This document shows, in pieces, positions 46,440-57,007 of a DNA stretch of 64,000 nucleotides. The stretch comes from Leucaena leucocephala (lineage: Eukaryota; Streptophyta; Magnoliopsida; Fabales; Fabaceae). The notes beneath the pieces are model-generated. The model did not search any database. It was not told the origin of the DNA and worked only from the letters and a program-made list of their open reading frames with translations. The stretch is taken from positions 14,631,750 to 14,695,749 of the forward strand of contig CM073551.1 of assembly GCA_037074615.1 (NCBI GenBank). Direction: 5' to 3'. The position numbers and the translations under genes were made by a program. The first letter of the stretch is position 1, and every line of letters begins with the position of its first letter.

Positions 46440-46660
46440 GCGAGAAATTGAAGACGGACTCGGAGAACTCACCTCTGATGGCTGACGACGTCCCAAGCTC
46501 GATCTCTGACCTCCAGTCGGTCCTCCAACGTCACAATCCTCAAGTCGTTCCCTCGTGCTCTCCCTCTCCCGCTCTCGATGTTTCGCCTTTCCTCAGAAGT
46601 AGAATCGCGACGATGAGAAATGAAGAACAGAAGGGGAAACCTAAAATCTTAAAACGTATC
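46440..46660. other. GC-rich island in the CACTA element, possible 5' exon
   Basis: This island has much higher G+C than the rest of the element. The plus strand is open for about 100 codons from 46448, with no known domain. The minus strand could be a 5' untranslated exon of the transposase gene: a GTGAGT splice-donor-like site lies near 46476 and the promoter-proximal subterminal array lies just upstream. A second captured host exon is an alternative. Undecided. Confidence 0.35.
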
Positions 46661-46775
46661 AGCGGTGACAAAATAAAGGCGCCGCTGAAAACACTTTCAA
46701 TGGCGACTTTTTTATCGCCGCTAAAACATACTTTCAGCGTTTCAGCGGCGACATTTTGTCGCCGCTGAAAGGTTT

Positions 46776-47610
46776 ACTTTAACTTAATAATTTTTACAAA
46801 TAATCCTCTTAAAATATTAATGATATTTTTTCTCCAATATCTTCTTCAAATCATTAGGGAATTTTTATAAAATTTTTCTGAACAAATAATAACCTCTAAC
46901 TATTTTTCTTAAATTTTTTAAATAAATAAGTCTTTCATTCTAGAAAAATAGCTATGAAATCTCTTTTGGGTAAATAAACTCTTTCATAATTTTCTATACT
47001 CCCAAAATACTTATTTTATAATTTTTTCTTTTTTTTTAACCCGAAAATATTTTTAATGAATATTCATTCGTTTATTATTTTTCTAAAGTTTCACTTTTGA
47101 TACTTTTTAATTTCAGAAAAATATTATTAAACTCAATAATACCTTGTAAATTCTTTTTATACAAGTTAGGATGTTATATAAAATGTAACAATATAGGGCA
47201 TATGCAATAGTAACTAAAAATATATATACGTTTGTATTTTACGTCTATTATTTTTCTTTATCTCTCTCACACACATCTCCCCCTCTCTATCTCCTCCCCT
47301 ACATTATCTCTAACACACACATATTAACTCTCACTCTCATCGACACACATTTATAATATATCTGTCATGGACATATCCTTGTTTCATCTCCTCTTTTCAC
47401 ATGCATCACATTATTGTTTGTATAATCTTTCTTTAGTATAATAACATATGAAATTCTTTTATTTATTATTTAAAATGATATTATTCAATAATTTAATTTT
47501 ATATATTATATAGTTGTTTAAAATAACTTCAAATGAGAAAAAAATCTATAATCACTTTTAATGTTGACAATCTATCTAATACATTAATTGAATTTAAAAT
47601 TGCAAAATTT
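46776..47610. other. AT-rich segment between CACTA subterminal arrays
   Basis: No gene seen. The segment separates two arrays of the same subterminal motif and may be a secondary insertion. A GTTAGGATGTTATA phrase near 47166 resembles a minus-strand LTR start, but no partner was found. Confidence 0.35.
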
Positions 47611-47800
47611 TGAGCTTCTGCGGCGACAAGGAAGTCACCGCTGAAAGTAGGACTTTCAGCGGCGACATCAATCTGTCACCGCTGAAAGTTCTACTTTCAG
47701 CCGCGACTTTCTCGTCGCCGCTGAAAAGGCATTTTCAGCGGCGACTTTTTGTGTCGCCGCTAAAAAGTCGTCGCCAAAGATATATTTTTTTGTAGTGTGA

Positions 47801-48110
47801 AGACTTCAATCAAATGAAAGGTTTGGAAGACAAATATAGTGATTCCTCTTCTAATGTGGGTGTTTCTTTGTTTTGTGATATGATTCACAATTGCAATCTT
47901 ATCTATATCAAACCAAAAGGTGGCTGGTTCACTTGACAAATATCCGTAAGGAAAGTAATTTGGTTCTTGGACGTCTTAACAAGGCACTATGTAACACTCT
48001 TTGGACGCAAGCATTTCCCCAAACTTATCTTCAAGTTCTACCCATTGCGGCTTCTCATCACTCTCCAATTCCTCTCCAAACTTGTAGAAATTGTCCTCTC
48101 TTGATATAAA
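47801..48110 (+). pseudogene. LINE endonuclease, continuation after the CACTA element
   Basis: This resumes the endonuclease with DFNQMKGLEDK, DMIHNCNLI and a GGWFT segment, then GRLNKALCNTLW and HHSPIPLQ in another frame. These are the conserved blocks up to the final SDH.P motif (here SHHSP). The reverse transcriptase is absent, so the LINE copy is truncated here. Confidence 0.7.
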
Positions 48111-48987
48111 ATGTAAACTACTTCTATTGACCCATATATTTTATTTATTTATTTATAAAATAAGCCCATATCTTAGGGACAATTTCGCATTTAACTCTTT
48201 TAAAAAAAATTAACTATACTTACGTTTATGATGGTTCATTTTATTCATCAATTTAATTTTAGTTGAAAATTTTAAATTCAATAAAATTTGTTCGAAACAA
48301 ATTATTTTAATATAATATTCTACCATTTGGTAATAAATTTTGCCAAACTATGAGGACTTAATTAGATAATGAAAATAGAGAGTATGTCGTGAAATTTTTA
48401 AATTGATGGGACCCAATCTTAAGTTTTTGTAAAATATGGGTTTGAATATTTATTTTTTTTTTCCAAATTTGCCAAATAAAAATCAAATTGTTAAAATATC
48501 TTCAAACAAACTATGTCGGAATTGAAGGAGGCAGATGAGCCATGAATAGGCTACAAAGTGTACACTACTCTAATTATTTGGCGTCCACGGAAGTCACCAT
48601 CTTGCGGCCACAAATTTAGGGAAGAGAATTCTTATGAGTCGGTTATAACATATTTTTTTTTTATAATAAATTTAAACTATTCGAATAAATTTATTAATGT
48701 TATAATATTTTAATATATGAGATAGTTAGAATGTTAGATTTGATAATAAATAAAAAGCCTTAATCTATTTTATATCTAATATTTATCATTTTTTTATAAT
48801 AAATTTAAACGATTCGAATAAATTTATTAATGTTATAATATTTTAATATATGAGATAATTGGAATGTTAGATTTGATAATAAATAAAAAGCCTTAATCTA
48901 TTTTATATCTAATATTTATCATTTTTTTCTAAACTAATTTACCTAACTTATAAACTAATATATAATATAATGTTATATGTGAGTATA
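48111..48987. repeat. AT-rich spacer with a 133-bp tandem duplication
   Basis: The block starting at 48663 recurs at 48796 with only a few differences (shared phrases GAATAAATTTATTAATG and AAAAAGCCTTAATC). There are no genes. Confidence 0.75.
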
Positions 48988-49306
48988 TACTACAAAAAAG
49001 AATGTATTTTGTAGCGGTTTATTTTTTATCTTTGTAGCTGTTTAAACTGCTGAAACAATGTTTTATAGTAGTTTACACAACTGATGCAAATAGGTTTATA
49101 GCGATTAAGGAAAACTGCTACTCATGACAGTCAAAATCCTACAAATATTTATAGTGATTTAAGGATTTTGTAGCAGTTTAGAAACCACTACTAACTTCAG
49201 GCGGGAAACAAAAAATTTAAACATGACGCCAAAATTTGTAGTGGTTCTTTAACCGCTACAAATATTCCAGATTTTATAAAAAAAATAAAAAAATCCATTT
49301 TAATAG

Positions 49307-49344
49307 TATGTATGTATGTATGTATGTATGTATGTATGTATGTA
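49307..49344. repeat. (TATG)n microsatellite
   Basis: About nine tandem TATG/ATGT units directly before the left target duplication of the RTE fragment. Confidence 0.85.
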
Positions 49345-49362
49345 TATGTAGATATATAGATA

Positions 49363-49917
49363 CAACAACAAAGCCTTATCCCATTAAATGGGGTCAGCTA
49401 CATGGATCATACGACGCCATTGTGCTCTATCAAAAACTGAATCCTTGGTTAAGTTATTGACTAGGAGATCCCGCTCAATGACCTCGTTGAGCGTTCTCTT
49501 TGGCCTTCCTCTATTCCTTTTAACCGGGCTCCATACGATTTGATCCACCCTTCTCACTAGTGCATCCCTTGGCCTTCTTTGTACGTGTCCAAACTACCTA
49601 AGACGGTTCTCTACCATTTTCTCCTCAATAGATGCCACTCCAACTCTTCCCCGAATTTGTTCATTACGAATCTTATCTTTTCTTGTATGCCCACACATCC
49701 ATCTCAACATCCTCATCTCAGCTACCCCAACTTTATGCTCTTGCTGTCCTTTTAAAGCCCAACATTCACTTCCATAAAGCATTACTGGTCTTATAGCAGT
49801 GCGATAAAAATTTCCTTTTAATTTATCTGGTACTTTCCGATCACATATAACCCCAGTAGCCTTTCTCCATTTAAACCACCCAGCTTGAATTCTATGATTA
49901 ACATCCTCCAAAATTTC
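49363..49917 (-). mobile_element. 5'-truncated RTE-type LINE insertion
   Basis: The minus strand encodes the C-terminal part of an RTE-clade reverse transcriptase (WRKATGVICD, LYGSECWALK, EMRMLRWMCG, RVGVASIEEKM) and ends with AAGGCTTTGTTGTTG, the usual RTE tail. The flanks 49346-49362 and 49918-49934 are an exact 17-bp duplication, as expected for target-primed reverse transcription. The 105-codon frame at 49911-49594 is the open part. It is dead on arrival because of 5' truncation. Confidence 0.9.
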
Positions 49918-49934
49918 ATGTAGATATATAGATA

Positions 49935-50440
49935 ATTCATTAAATTTAATAGGTTAAAGTTTTATTATAATAATTAAGTATATTATTTAGTTGTACCATG
50001 TTATATAATTTGATATATTTTATTTGACGAGATATAATTAAGATAACGAAAGTGTACAAGTTGATATTAGGTAGTTAGAAAGTTATGAAAGTAGATGAAA
50101 AAATGTGTATAAGAGAGTTGAAAAGTGAAGAAAGTATAGAAAATATGATATAAAATTAATTAAAAAGATTCACTAATTTCTATAAAAAGGACCTAAAAAT
50201 AAAAGAATACACATGTTAATAAAGAATAAGTATAGAAACCTAAAAAAAATAAACTTATAAATTCAAATGATCTTACCTCCATGTGAAGAAAGAACTAAAT
50301 AAATGAAAGAGGAAGAAAAAACGCAGGAGGAGGAGGAAGAAGAGAAGAAGGCGTAACGTAAGAATTGGAGGAGTGGAGATATTTGTAAACATCGGGTGGA
50401 GTTTGAAGCGATTTTATGGATATTTGTAGCGGTTTAAAAT
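49935..50440. other. Interior of the outer CACTA element, non-coding
   Basis: AT-rich sequence followed by a GA-rich tract (about 50285-50350). No gene recognised. Confidence 0.45.
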
Positions 50441-51549
50441 CATTACAAATGCATCAGAGGGAAATTTGAATTTCATATTTAAAACTTTGTAGTAGTTTTG
50501 TGGACATTTGTAGCGGCTTAGAACTGCTACCACTACAAAAAAAATTGAAACCTGCAGCGGTTTGTTTGTAGCAGTAAAGTGAAAATCGCTGCAACGTGTC
50601 ACTTTGTAGATGTTTTCATGTTAACCACTATAAAATTACAGTCATTTGACCATGAACAGTGCCAATGGAGACATTTATATGGCGCTAAGCTCGCGCCATA
50701 TGGCGGGAACACATTTGTAGCGGTTAAAACCGCTACTAATATTCACGTCACAACCCATGAATATTTTCCACTGGTTAAAACCACTGCAAATGTCCAAGCG
50801 GATAAGTCAGGGGATTTTGCAGTGGTTAAGAACCGCGTCAAACTTCTCGATGGATGAAATTTCTGGATTTTGCAGCGGTTTTAAACCGCTGCAACATACC
50901 CTAAGAAAAGTGACATTTCTGATTCCGCTATGGCATCATTTTGTAGCGGTTATAATTGCTGTAAATTCCCACGATCACCGATGTTTCTACACGTGTCAAT
51001 TGTCGTTGATATTTGTAGTGGTCTGTCTTTAATAAATCCCTACAAATGGTCAAACCACTACAAAAAAAACTCGCTTTCAGCAGCCTATAAATACCCCTCA
51101 CTTTAATTTCAAAGTTTTGCCGTTTACATATAGCGAAGCTCTACCGAATTGTGATCAGAACTTTTGTTTTACATGAATACTAAGATTTTACTTTACTTTT
51201 GAGGTACGGATAGAAATTTTATTGATGTTGTTTATTTATTTAAAAATTTGATTTATTTATTTAATTTAGTTATATTTTGTTTATTTATAAATACTTCTTT
51301 TACGTTATTTAATTATTTATTTAGTGTAGTTTAGATGGTTAAGTTGATTAGGAATACTTTTTTGACAAAATATTTTTAATATATTGGACTTTATTTTTAT
51401 TTGTTGATAAGGAATATAAATTGGACCACAGTACCTGTATAATTAGGACTAGCTATTAGACTTTATTTATATGTTGATTAGTAATATGGAATAGAAAATT
51501 TTTTATTCAGATTTATTTAATATTTTTTCATGTTTCTATTTTAAATAGG

Positions 51550-53330
51550 ATGAGTCATCGACATGGTAAGGATCCGATGGATGAGTCGTACAGACCTAGG
51601 CTTTACGAGAGTGCTGATGCTAGTAGTAAGGATTCTGAGTTGGACATCGGCGTAGATGATTATGAGACTGACCAGCTCAACGAGACAATCGTGTTGTCTC
51701 TGTTTGAGAGACAAGCTCCTCATACTGGAGAGTATTCTCGCCAACGTTATGCAGACGAGGGACCAAGCGGGGTAGGAAATGGCGGTGGTGTTTCCCAGGA
51801 GGGGGACGAGGGGATGGTCGGTGGCTAAGCAGAGCTAAGCAGAGGAGCATCCCCATCATAGAAGGCGACAAACGGGGCCGTTAGTAGAAGTCATAAGTAA
51901 GTATTTATTTAATTTTTGTTTTACGATTTATAATTTAAATTTTATATAAGTTTGAATAATATAATTAATTTTAAATTACACCTTTTTTGAAATTATACTT
52001 TTTAGATGAGCAGGGGATCAGGTCAACTAGCAGGATGATAGTTATAGACGTCTCCATGATGACGAGGGGGCATGTGATAGTGCAAGTCAACCGTATAGAC
52101 TAGCCAATCCAACAAGGGGGCCAGCTGTACAACAAATACATGTGGTTGCTCGCAAAGGAGTGGACTCATTTCCCTATCAACAAGACCACATGGCGAGTGA
52201 TGGACAAGTTGATCAAGGGCAGAACGTGGGAACTAATAAAGGTAATTAAATTTAATACCATAGGTTATTTAAATATGAATATTTTGTTAAAAATTAGCAT
52301 TTAATTTACTTAATTGCAGACTAAGTTTGTGGTGGAAGACCGTATGTGAGGAAACACTACGAATAAGCTAGGGGAGGACTGGAAGAATGCAAGGTTGACC
52401 CTGTTTCATTGAGCAAGTGGTGACGGGATGCGGAGTGAAGAGGAGATAACGAACTATGTGCCCAATGGTGTCCCTGCGTAGAATTGGAGGGAGTTCATAA
52501 GATTGCGATTTACACCTCAGGCTAGGGTATGAATTTAGTTAATTAAATTTAGAATATTTAATTCTTCGCCCACTTGACTAACCACATATGTTACTTCATT
52601 TTAGGAAGCGTCACAGATAGGCGTCGCAAGCGTTTGTCACCAGACCATGCGACAAAGGGGCGGCTCGACACCCTTTTCGGTTGATTATGATGAGATCGTA
52701 AGTAAATAATTTAAACTATTAATAAACTAATTCAATATTTATATATTTAATTATAATTAACTTTCAAGATAGGAGGATCATGTCTTAGATCGATGCAGGC
52801 ATACGGGAGTCTCAAGGGTCCACCTTGGATCATACCGCATCACTCTTGGAGGCTTGTGGTCGACCTCAGCGCCCCGGGAGGATCATGGGACTCAATCTTG
52901 GTTCCACACCAACGATACTAAGACTGTCATCAACTGCTCTCGGCCTATCTCACTACCCATCGTCATATTAGTCACAAGCTGTAGTGGCCCAGACGAGCGC
53001 AGGACTTCGACGCTAAAGCCAACTATCTATACACGAGCTACAGGATGAGTTCAGACGTGAGATGCAAGAGCAGGTGCATACAATGCATAGCTAGATGCAG
53101 AGCACAATGCATAATATGTAAAGCCAGATGCAAAACTAGATGGACGTCTTCTTAAGGGCTGTATTGACACAACTTCTGGGAGTCACAACTCCTCCGTCGT
53201 TACCTACTATTCCCATTTCAAAAATAGTCATACCAGTCCCATCGTAGCCGGCACGTCCCCCACCAATTCCACAGCAGCCGTCACCGCCCGATCTCAACGA
53301 GGATGTGCAAGATGATATACAACATCCTTA
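51550..53330 (+). pseudogene. CACTA second gene (transposase_24 type), decayed
   Basis: A first exon (51550-51828, 92 codons, acidic, Ser/Asp-rich) is followed by intron-like AT-rich gaps. Later pieces read TTWRVMDKLIKGRTWEL (near 52190), EDWKNARLTLFH and NWREFIRLRFTPQA (52320-52530), RQRGGSTPFSVDYDEI (near 52660), a Gln/Met-rich coiled-coil stretch (near 53050-53150) and a Pro-rich tail ending at about 53330. The order matches Transposase_24 proteins. Several in-frame stops mark it as dead. Confidence 0.65.
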
Positions 53331-53809
53331 GGTGGATTTGTGTATTTTTTTTATAAAAAATGTTATTACGTATATACTTTGAATATTATGAATTTAAATA
53401 TATAAATTTAATTTAATTATTTCACAAATTTTAGTTTTTGTCACAAAATTTATTACAGTTTAATTTAATGGTTTATAACCGTTGTAAATTCTGAATTCGA
53501 AACGAAAAGTTCCCCCCCACATCAATAAATTTTATAGTAGGTTATAACTACTGCAAAAGTCAAAATTTGAAATTCAAATTTCCCTCCATCGTTGTTAATC
53601 TTTTGCAACGATTTAGAACCACTGTAAATGCCAAATTTCAAATTTAATTTTCTCTTTGTCCCTGTTACCTTTTGTAGCGGTTGGTAACTGCTACTAATTT
53701 AAGCTGCAATTGATTTGACCGTTATTTTTTGTTGCTGTTTACAGCTGCTACAAATGCCAAATTTCAAATTTAATTCTCCCTCCGTCCCTATTACCTTTTC
53801 TGCAGTTGG

Positions 53810-54130
53810 TGACTAGGGATTGCTAATACAAAACTCTGGGGTTTGTGACACATTTGGGATGAGGAGTTATGCTAGCAGCAATGACGGCGATATATGAGGC
53901 ATCACTTATTAAGGAAAACTTATTGACATCGTCGAGTTAAATTACCAGCTTTTTACAGTAACTCTCTTCAAGTGCTCCTGGGCAAACACGACATCTTTAC
54001 GCGGGGTCTTGCTATTGATCACTTAGGCATCACATATGTCAACTTTTCTAGGATTATTCATACAGATGAATCATAACATTATGAGGCGCACCAGGTTTAT
54101 TATGTGCCTCTTCATCCAAATTTAAATTTC
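53810..54130 (+). pseudogene. TNP2 transposase tail (DUF4216)
   Basis: Frames read together give VELNYQLFTVTLFKCSW, GLAIDHLGITYVNFSR and HQVYYVPLHP, the conserved blocks of DUF4216, the C-terminal domain of TNP2-type CACTA transposases. Frameshifts separate the blocks. It lies downstream of the second gene on the same strand, whereas the usual CACTA order puts TNP2 first, so the inner element is rearranged. Confidence 0.7.
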
Positions 54131-54134
54131 AATT

Positions 54135-54940
54135 TATTATAATATGATTATAAATTAAACTTAACAATATTTTGTTATGAAAAATTTCTTTTCAGACAGG
54201 ATGATGATGACGATGAATAACTTTTATTATGCTTCAAATACTTAATGTGTAACATTTCTTCTTCTACAACATTAATTACAAAAGAGAATAAAATGCAAAC
54301 AAAATAGAGAAACGTAAAAATTCAACAGAAGATAACCGCTACAAAAATAAAGTAACCGCTTCAAAGTAAATAAAATCGTTGCAAAATTATTCTAGTGCCT
54401 ACAAATACACCTCCCCTCCTCCCATTTTCACTCGCTCGCCGTGGATGTTTTTTGTGGTTCCTTTTCTCTTCTTCTTTCTTTCTCTTCATGTTTCCTTGAT
54501 ATCTTTGATATATTGTGGTAAGATTATATTAATTTATAAATTTATTTTTCTTTTATATTTGTATATTTATTTGTATTAACATGAGTATTTATGATTTTTA
54601 AGAGTTTCCTATACAAATTATTGGATTTATTTAATCATTCTTATATCATATTTTTTTTCTACGTTCTTCACTTTCTAATTTTATTGTACACCTTCTTTCA
54701 ACAACTTCAATAAATTTCTATCTATCTAATATCAATATACACTTTCTACATCTTAAGAATTTGTTATAAAATAAAATATATTAAATTTAATTACATTGTA
54801 TAGCTAAATAATAAATTTAATTACCACAATAAAATTTTGATCTCTCCAATTTGTTACATTATTTATATATCTACATATAGATATACATTCTATTAAAAAT
54901 TATATATATTTAAATATATACATTACAGGCTTTTTTGAAA
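54135..54940. other. AT-rich interior of the inner CACTA element
   Basis: No gene. A chance plus-strand frame of 66 codons at 54379-54579 is hydrophobic and Phe/Leu-rich, with no recognisable domain. Confidence 0.4.
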
Positions 54941-55935
54941 TTTTTATAACATTTTGTAGCGGTTATATAACCACAACAAACGCTTGGAGCGGGAAAATTC
55001 TTTTTTTTTTTAACTTTTTCAACTTTTGTAGCGGCTATAAAACCGATACAAAACTTTGGCGTCGACTTGAAAATTTTCATTTGCCGCCATAATATTTCTT
55101 TGCCTTCCAATTTCTCACCAACCAGTCAAGCTTTAACCGCTACAAAATTTTTCCACTAACATACACATACAAATTTATAGCAGGTTTGTAACCGCTACTA
55201 AAGTTAAATAAACCGCTATAAATATTTACAGTGGTTTGACCATTATGCGTAGCAGTTACCTAAACCGCTACAAATGTGTTTGTAGTGTATGAATTTGCAG
55301 TGGTTTGGTTAACTGTTGCAAATATCTTTTCTAACGGTTTGAACCGCTACAAACGCATAAATTTGACCGCTGCAAAACACCATATTTTTTGTAACAAATG
55401 TCTCCAAGTGAGTTCGCGCGTGGGAGGGAAATTTGAATTTCATATTTAGAACTTTGTAACAGTTTTGTAGACATTTGTAGCAGTTTAAACCCTCTACAAA
55501 TGTGTTCAAGTGACTTGAGAAAAATTTGAATTTCATATTTAGAACTTTGTAGCGGTTTTGTGGACATTTGTAGCAGTTTACAAATGTGAACTTGTATCAA
55601 TTTTGGAGACATTTGTGGCGATTTATAACCCTACAAAATTCCCTCACCTTCCAGCCTTCTGGTGTGAAGATTTGCAGTAGTTTGAACAGTTGCAAATGTT
55701 CGAACCAGATGGTGCCATATTTGTAGCGGTTATAACCGCTACAAGTGTCACCACAAAATGTGTTGCCAACTTGGTGCCATATTTGTAATGATTATAACCG
55801 CTACAAATATTGTCGATGACACTGTTCACGGTCAAAGGGTTACAAAATTATAGTAGTTTAGAGCTAAACCGCTACAAAGTCAAGCATTTATAACAGTTCA
55901 TTATAATTGTTCTAGCTCACATTTTTTTCGTAGTG

Positions 55936-56593
55936 ATATTTGGGAGATCATGTTACATTTGTTATAATTAACTAATTTATTTGACTTCCTTAATCTACCC
56001 AAATTAATCAACTAAATCTAATATTAAGGACCAGACATAATAAATTATATAATTGTATGAAGAAGATACAATTATATAACAAGAGAATTCTCCCCCATGC
56101 GTTGCATAAGAGCGAAAAAATATATTATAATTGATTAATTATTTATGATTATTATGAATTACCTAGTTAAAAATTTGAAATATCATAAAATTATTTAATA
56201 GGATTATTGATTAATTACCACCATGGAGCTCAAAATCTTTCAAAGATCAAAGTTATTTATGATTATTATGAATCATCAGTATGGTTAGAAATTTTAAATA
56301 TGAATAATCAATTAATGGAATTACTAATTAATTATCACAATGGGGCTCAAAATCATTCAAAGATCAAGTGTGATTACTTATTCGGCTTATTGATTGTAGC
56401 TTGTAAATAAAGGAATTGAAAGTATTGAGTCAGATAAACTCATACCCATTTTTAACTAAACTGTGTATTAAAAGATTTTAAAAATATAGTTGATTTAATA
56501 TAAAATTTTGATTAATTTAATTTAACATAAATATTTAATTTAATTTAATTAGGGATGTGACTAATTAGTAATTACTTCTACTATTCTTAATAT
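55936..56593. repeat. AT-rich spacer with 116-bp tandem duplication
   Basis: The block at about 56142-56250 (TTATTTATGATTATTATGAAT...AAAATCTTTCAAAGATCAA) is repeated at about 56259-56367 with scattered differences. No gene. Confidence 0.65.
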
Positions 56594-57007
56594 TAGATCT
56601 GTCAATAAGGCCGAATGATTTATAATAGCGGGCTCTAAAGGGTTGGCCTTTATATCCCGCGCATTATAAGATAATCCTAGTTTTAAAGTCTGGTTCTTGA
56701 ATATGCGGAATCAGGGCCGACTCTACAGGGGTTTTATGTTATTTTATTAAATTTCATTTTTTTTTAAAATATTTTGAAATCTAAAAAAATAAAATAATAA
56801 ATATCTTAAAATTTAAATTTAAATAATAAATATTGATAAAATAAAATGTCAAACTATTGTTCAAACTTTCAAAACTAATACATATCAAACATCACATATT
56901 AATGGTGTATCCAAAAAAATCAAGCACTAATAATAAACTATTGTCTAAACTCAAAAATGACCAAAACCAAATAAAGCATATAAATAAAAAGGATAGAAAG
57001 AAACGAA

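Larger units (their letters stand above)
40943..47797 (-). mobile_element. CACTA (En/Spm-type) transposon carrying a host gene fragment
   Basis: The ends are CACTACAAAAATA at the left and TTTTTTTGTAGTG at the right. Subterminal arrays of TTTCAGCGGCGACA-like units in both orientations occur at 40960-41210, 46660-46775 and 47612-47775. The flanks TGG (40940-40942) and TGA (47798-47800) are a 3-bp duplication with one change. Removing the element and the right copy restores the LINE endonuclease motif GDFN across the junction. Transposase genes run on the minus strand. The element is 6.9 kb and inactive. Confidence 0.92.
50531..55287 (+). mobile_element. Inner CACTA-type element nested in its own family
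   Basis: It starts CACTACAAAAAAAATTG and ends TGTGTTTGTAGTG. The flanks TAC (50528-50530) and TAT (55288-55290) are a 3-bp duplication with one change. Subterminal TTGTAGCGG/CCGCTACAA units fill 50550-51060 and recur at 53480-53800 and 54940-55280. It retains remains of both CACTA genes on the plus strand. The internal subterminal cluster near 53500-53790 suggests yet another nested or rearranged end. Confidence 0.75.
48988..55935. mobile_element. Outer CACTA-type element, second family
   Basis: The left end TACTACAAAAAAG (first base mutated) and right end TTTTTTTCGTAGTG are flanked by ATA on both sides (48985-48987 and 55936-55938), an exact 3-bp duplication. The subterminal repeats are of the type TTTGTAGCGGTTT/AACCGCTACAAA (49011-49260, 50440-50530, 55290-55900), different from the GGCGAC repeats of the previous CACTA. 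Its own interior is interrupted by an RTE LINE fragment and by another copy of its family. It has no transposase of its own outside the inner copy. Confidence 0.85.
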
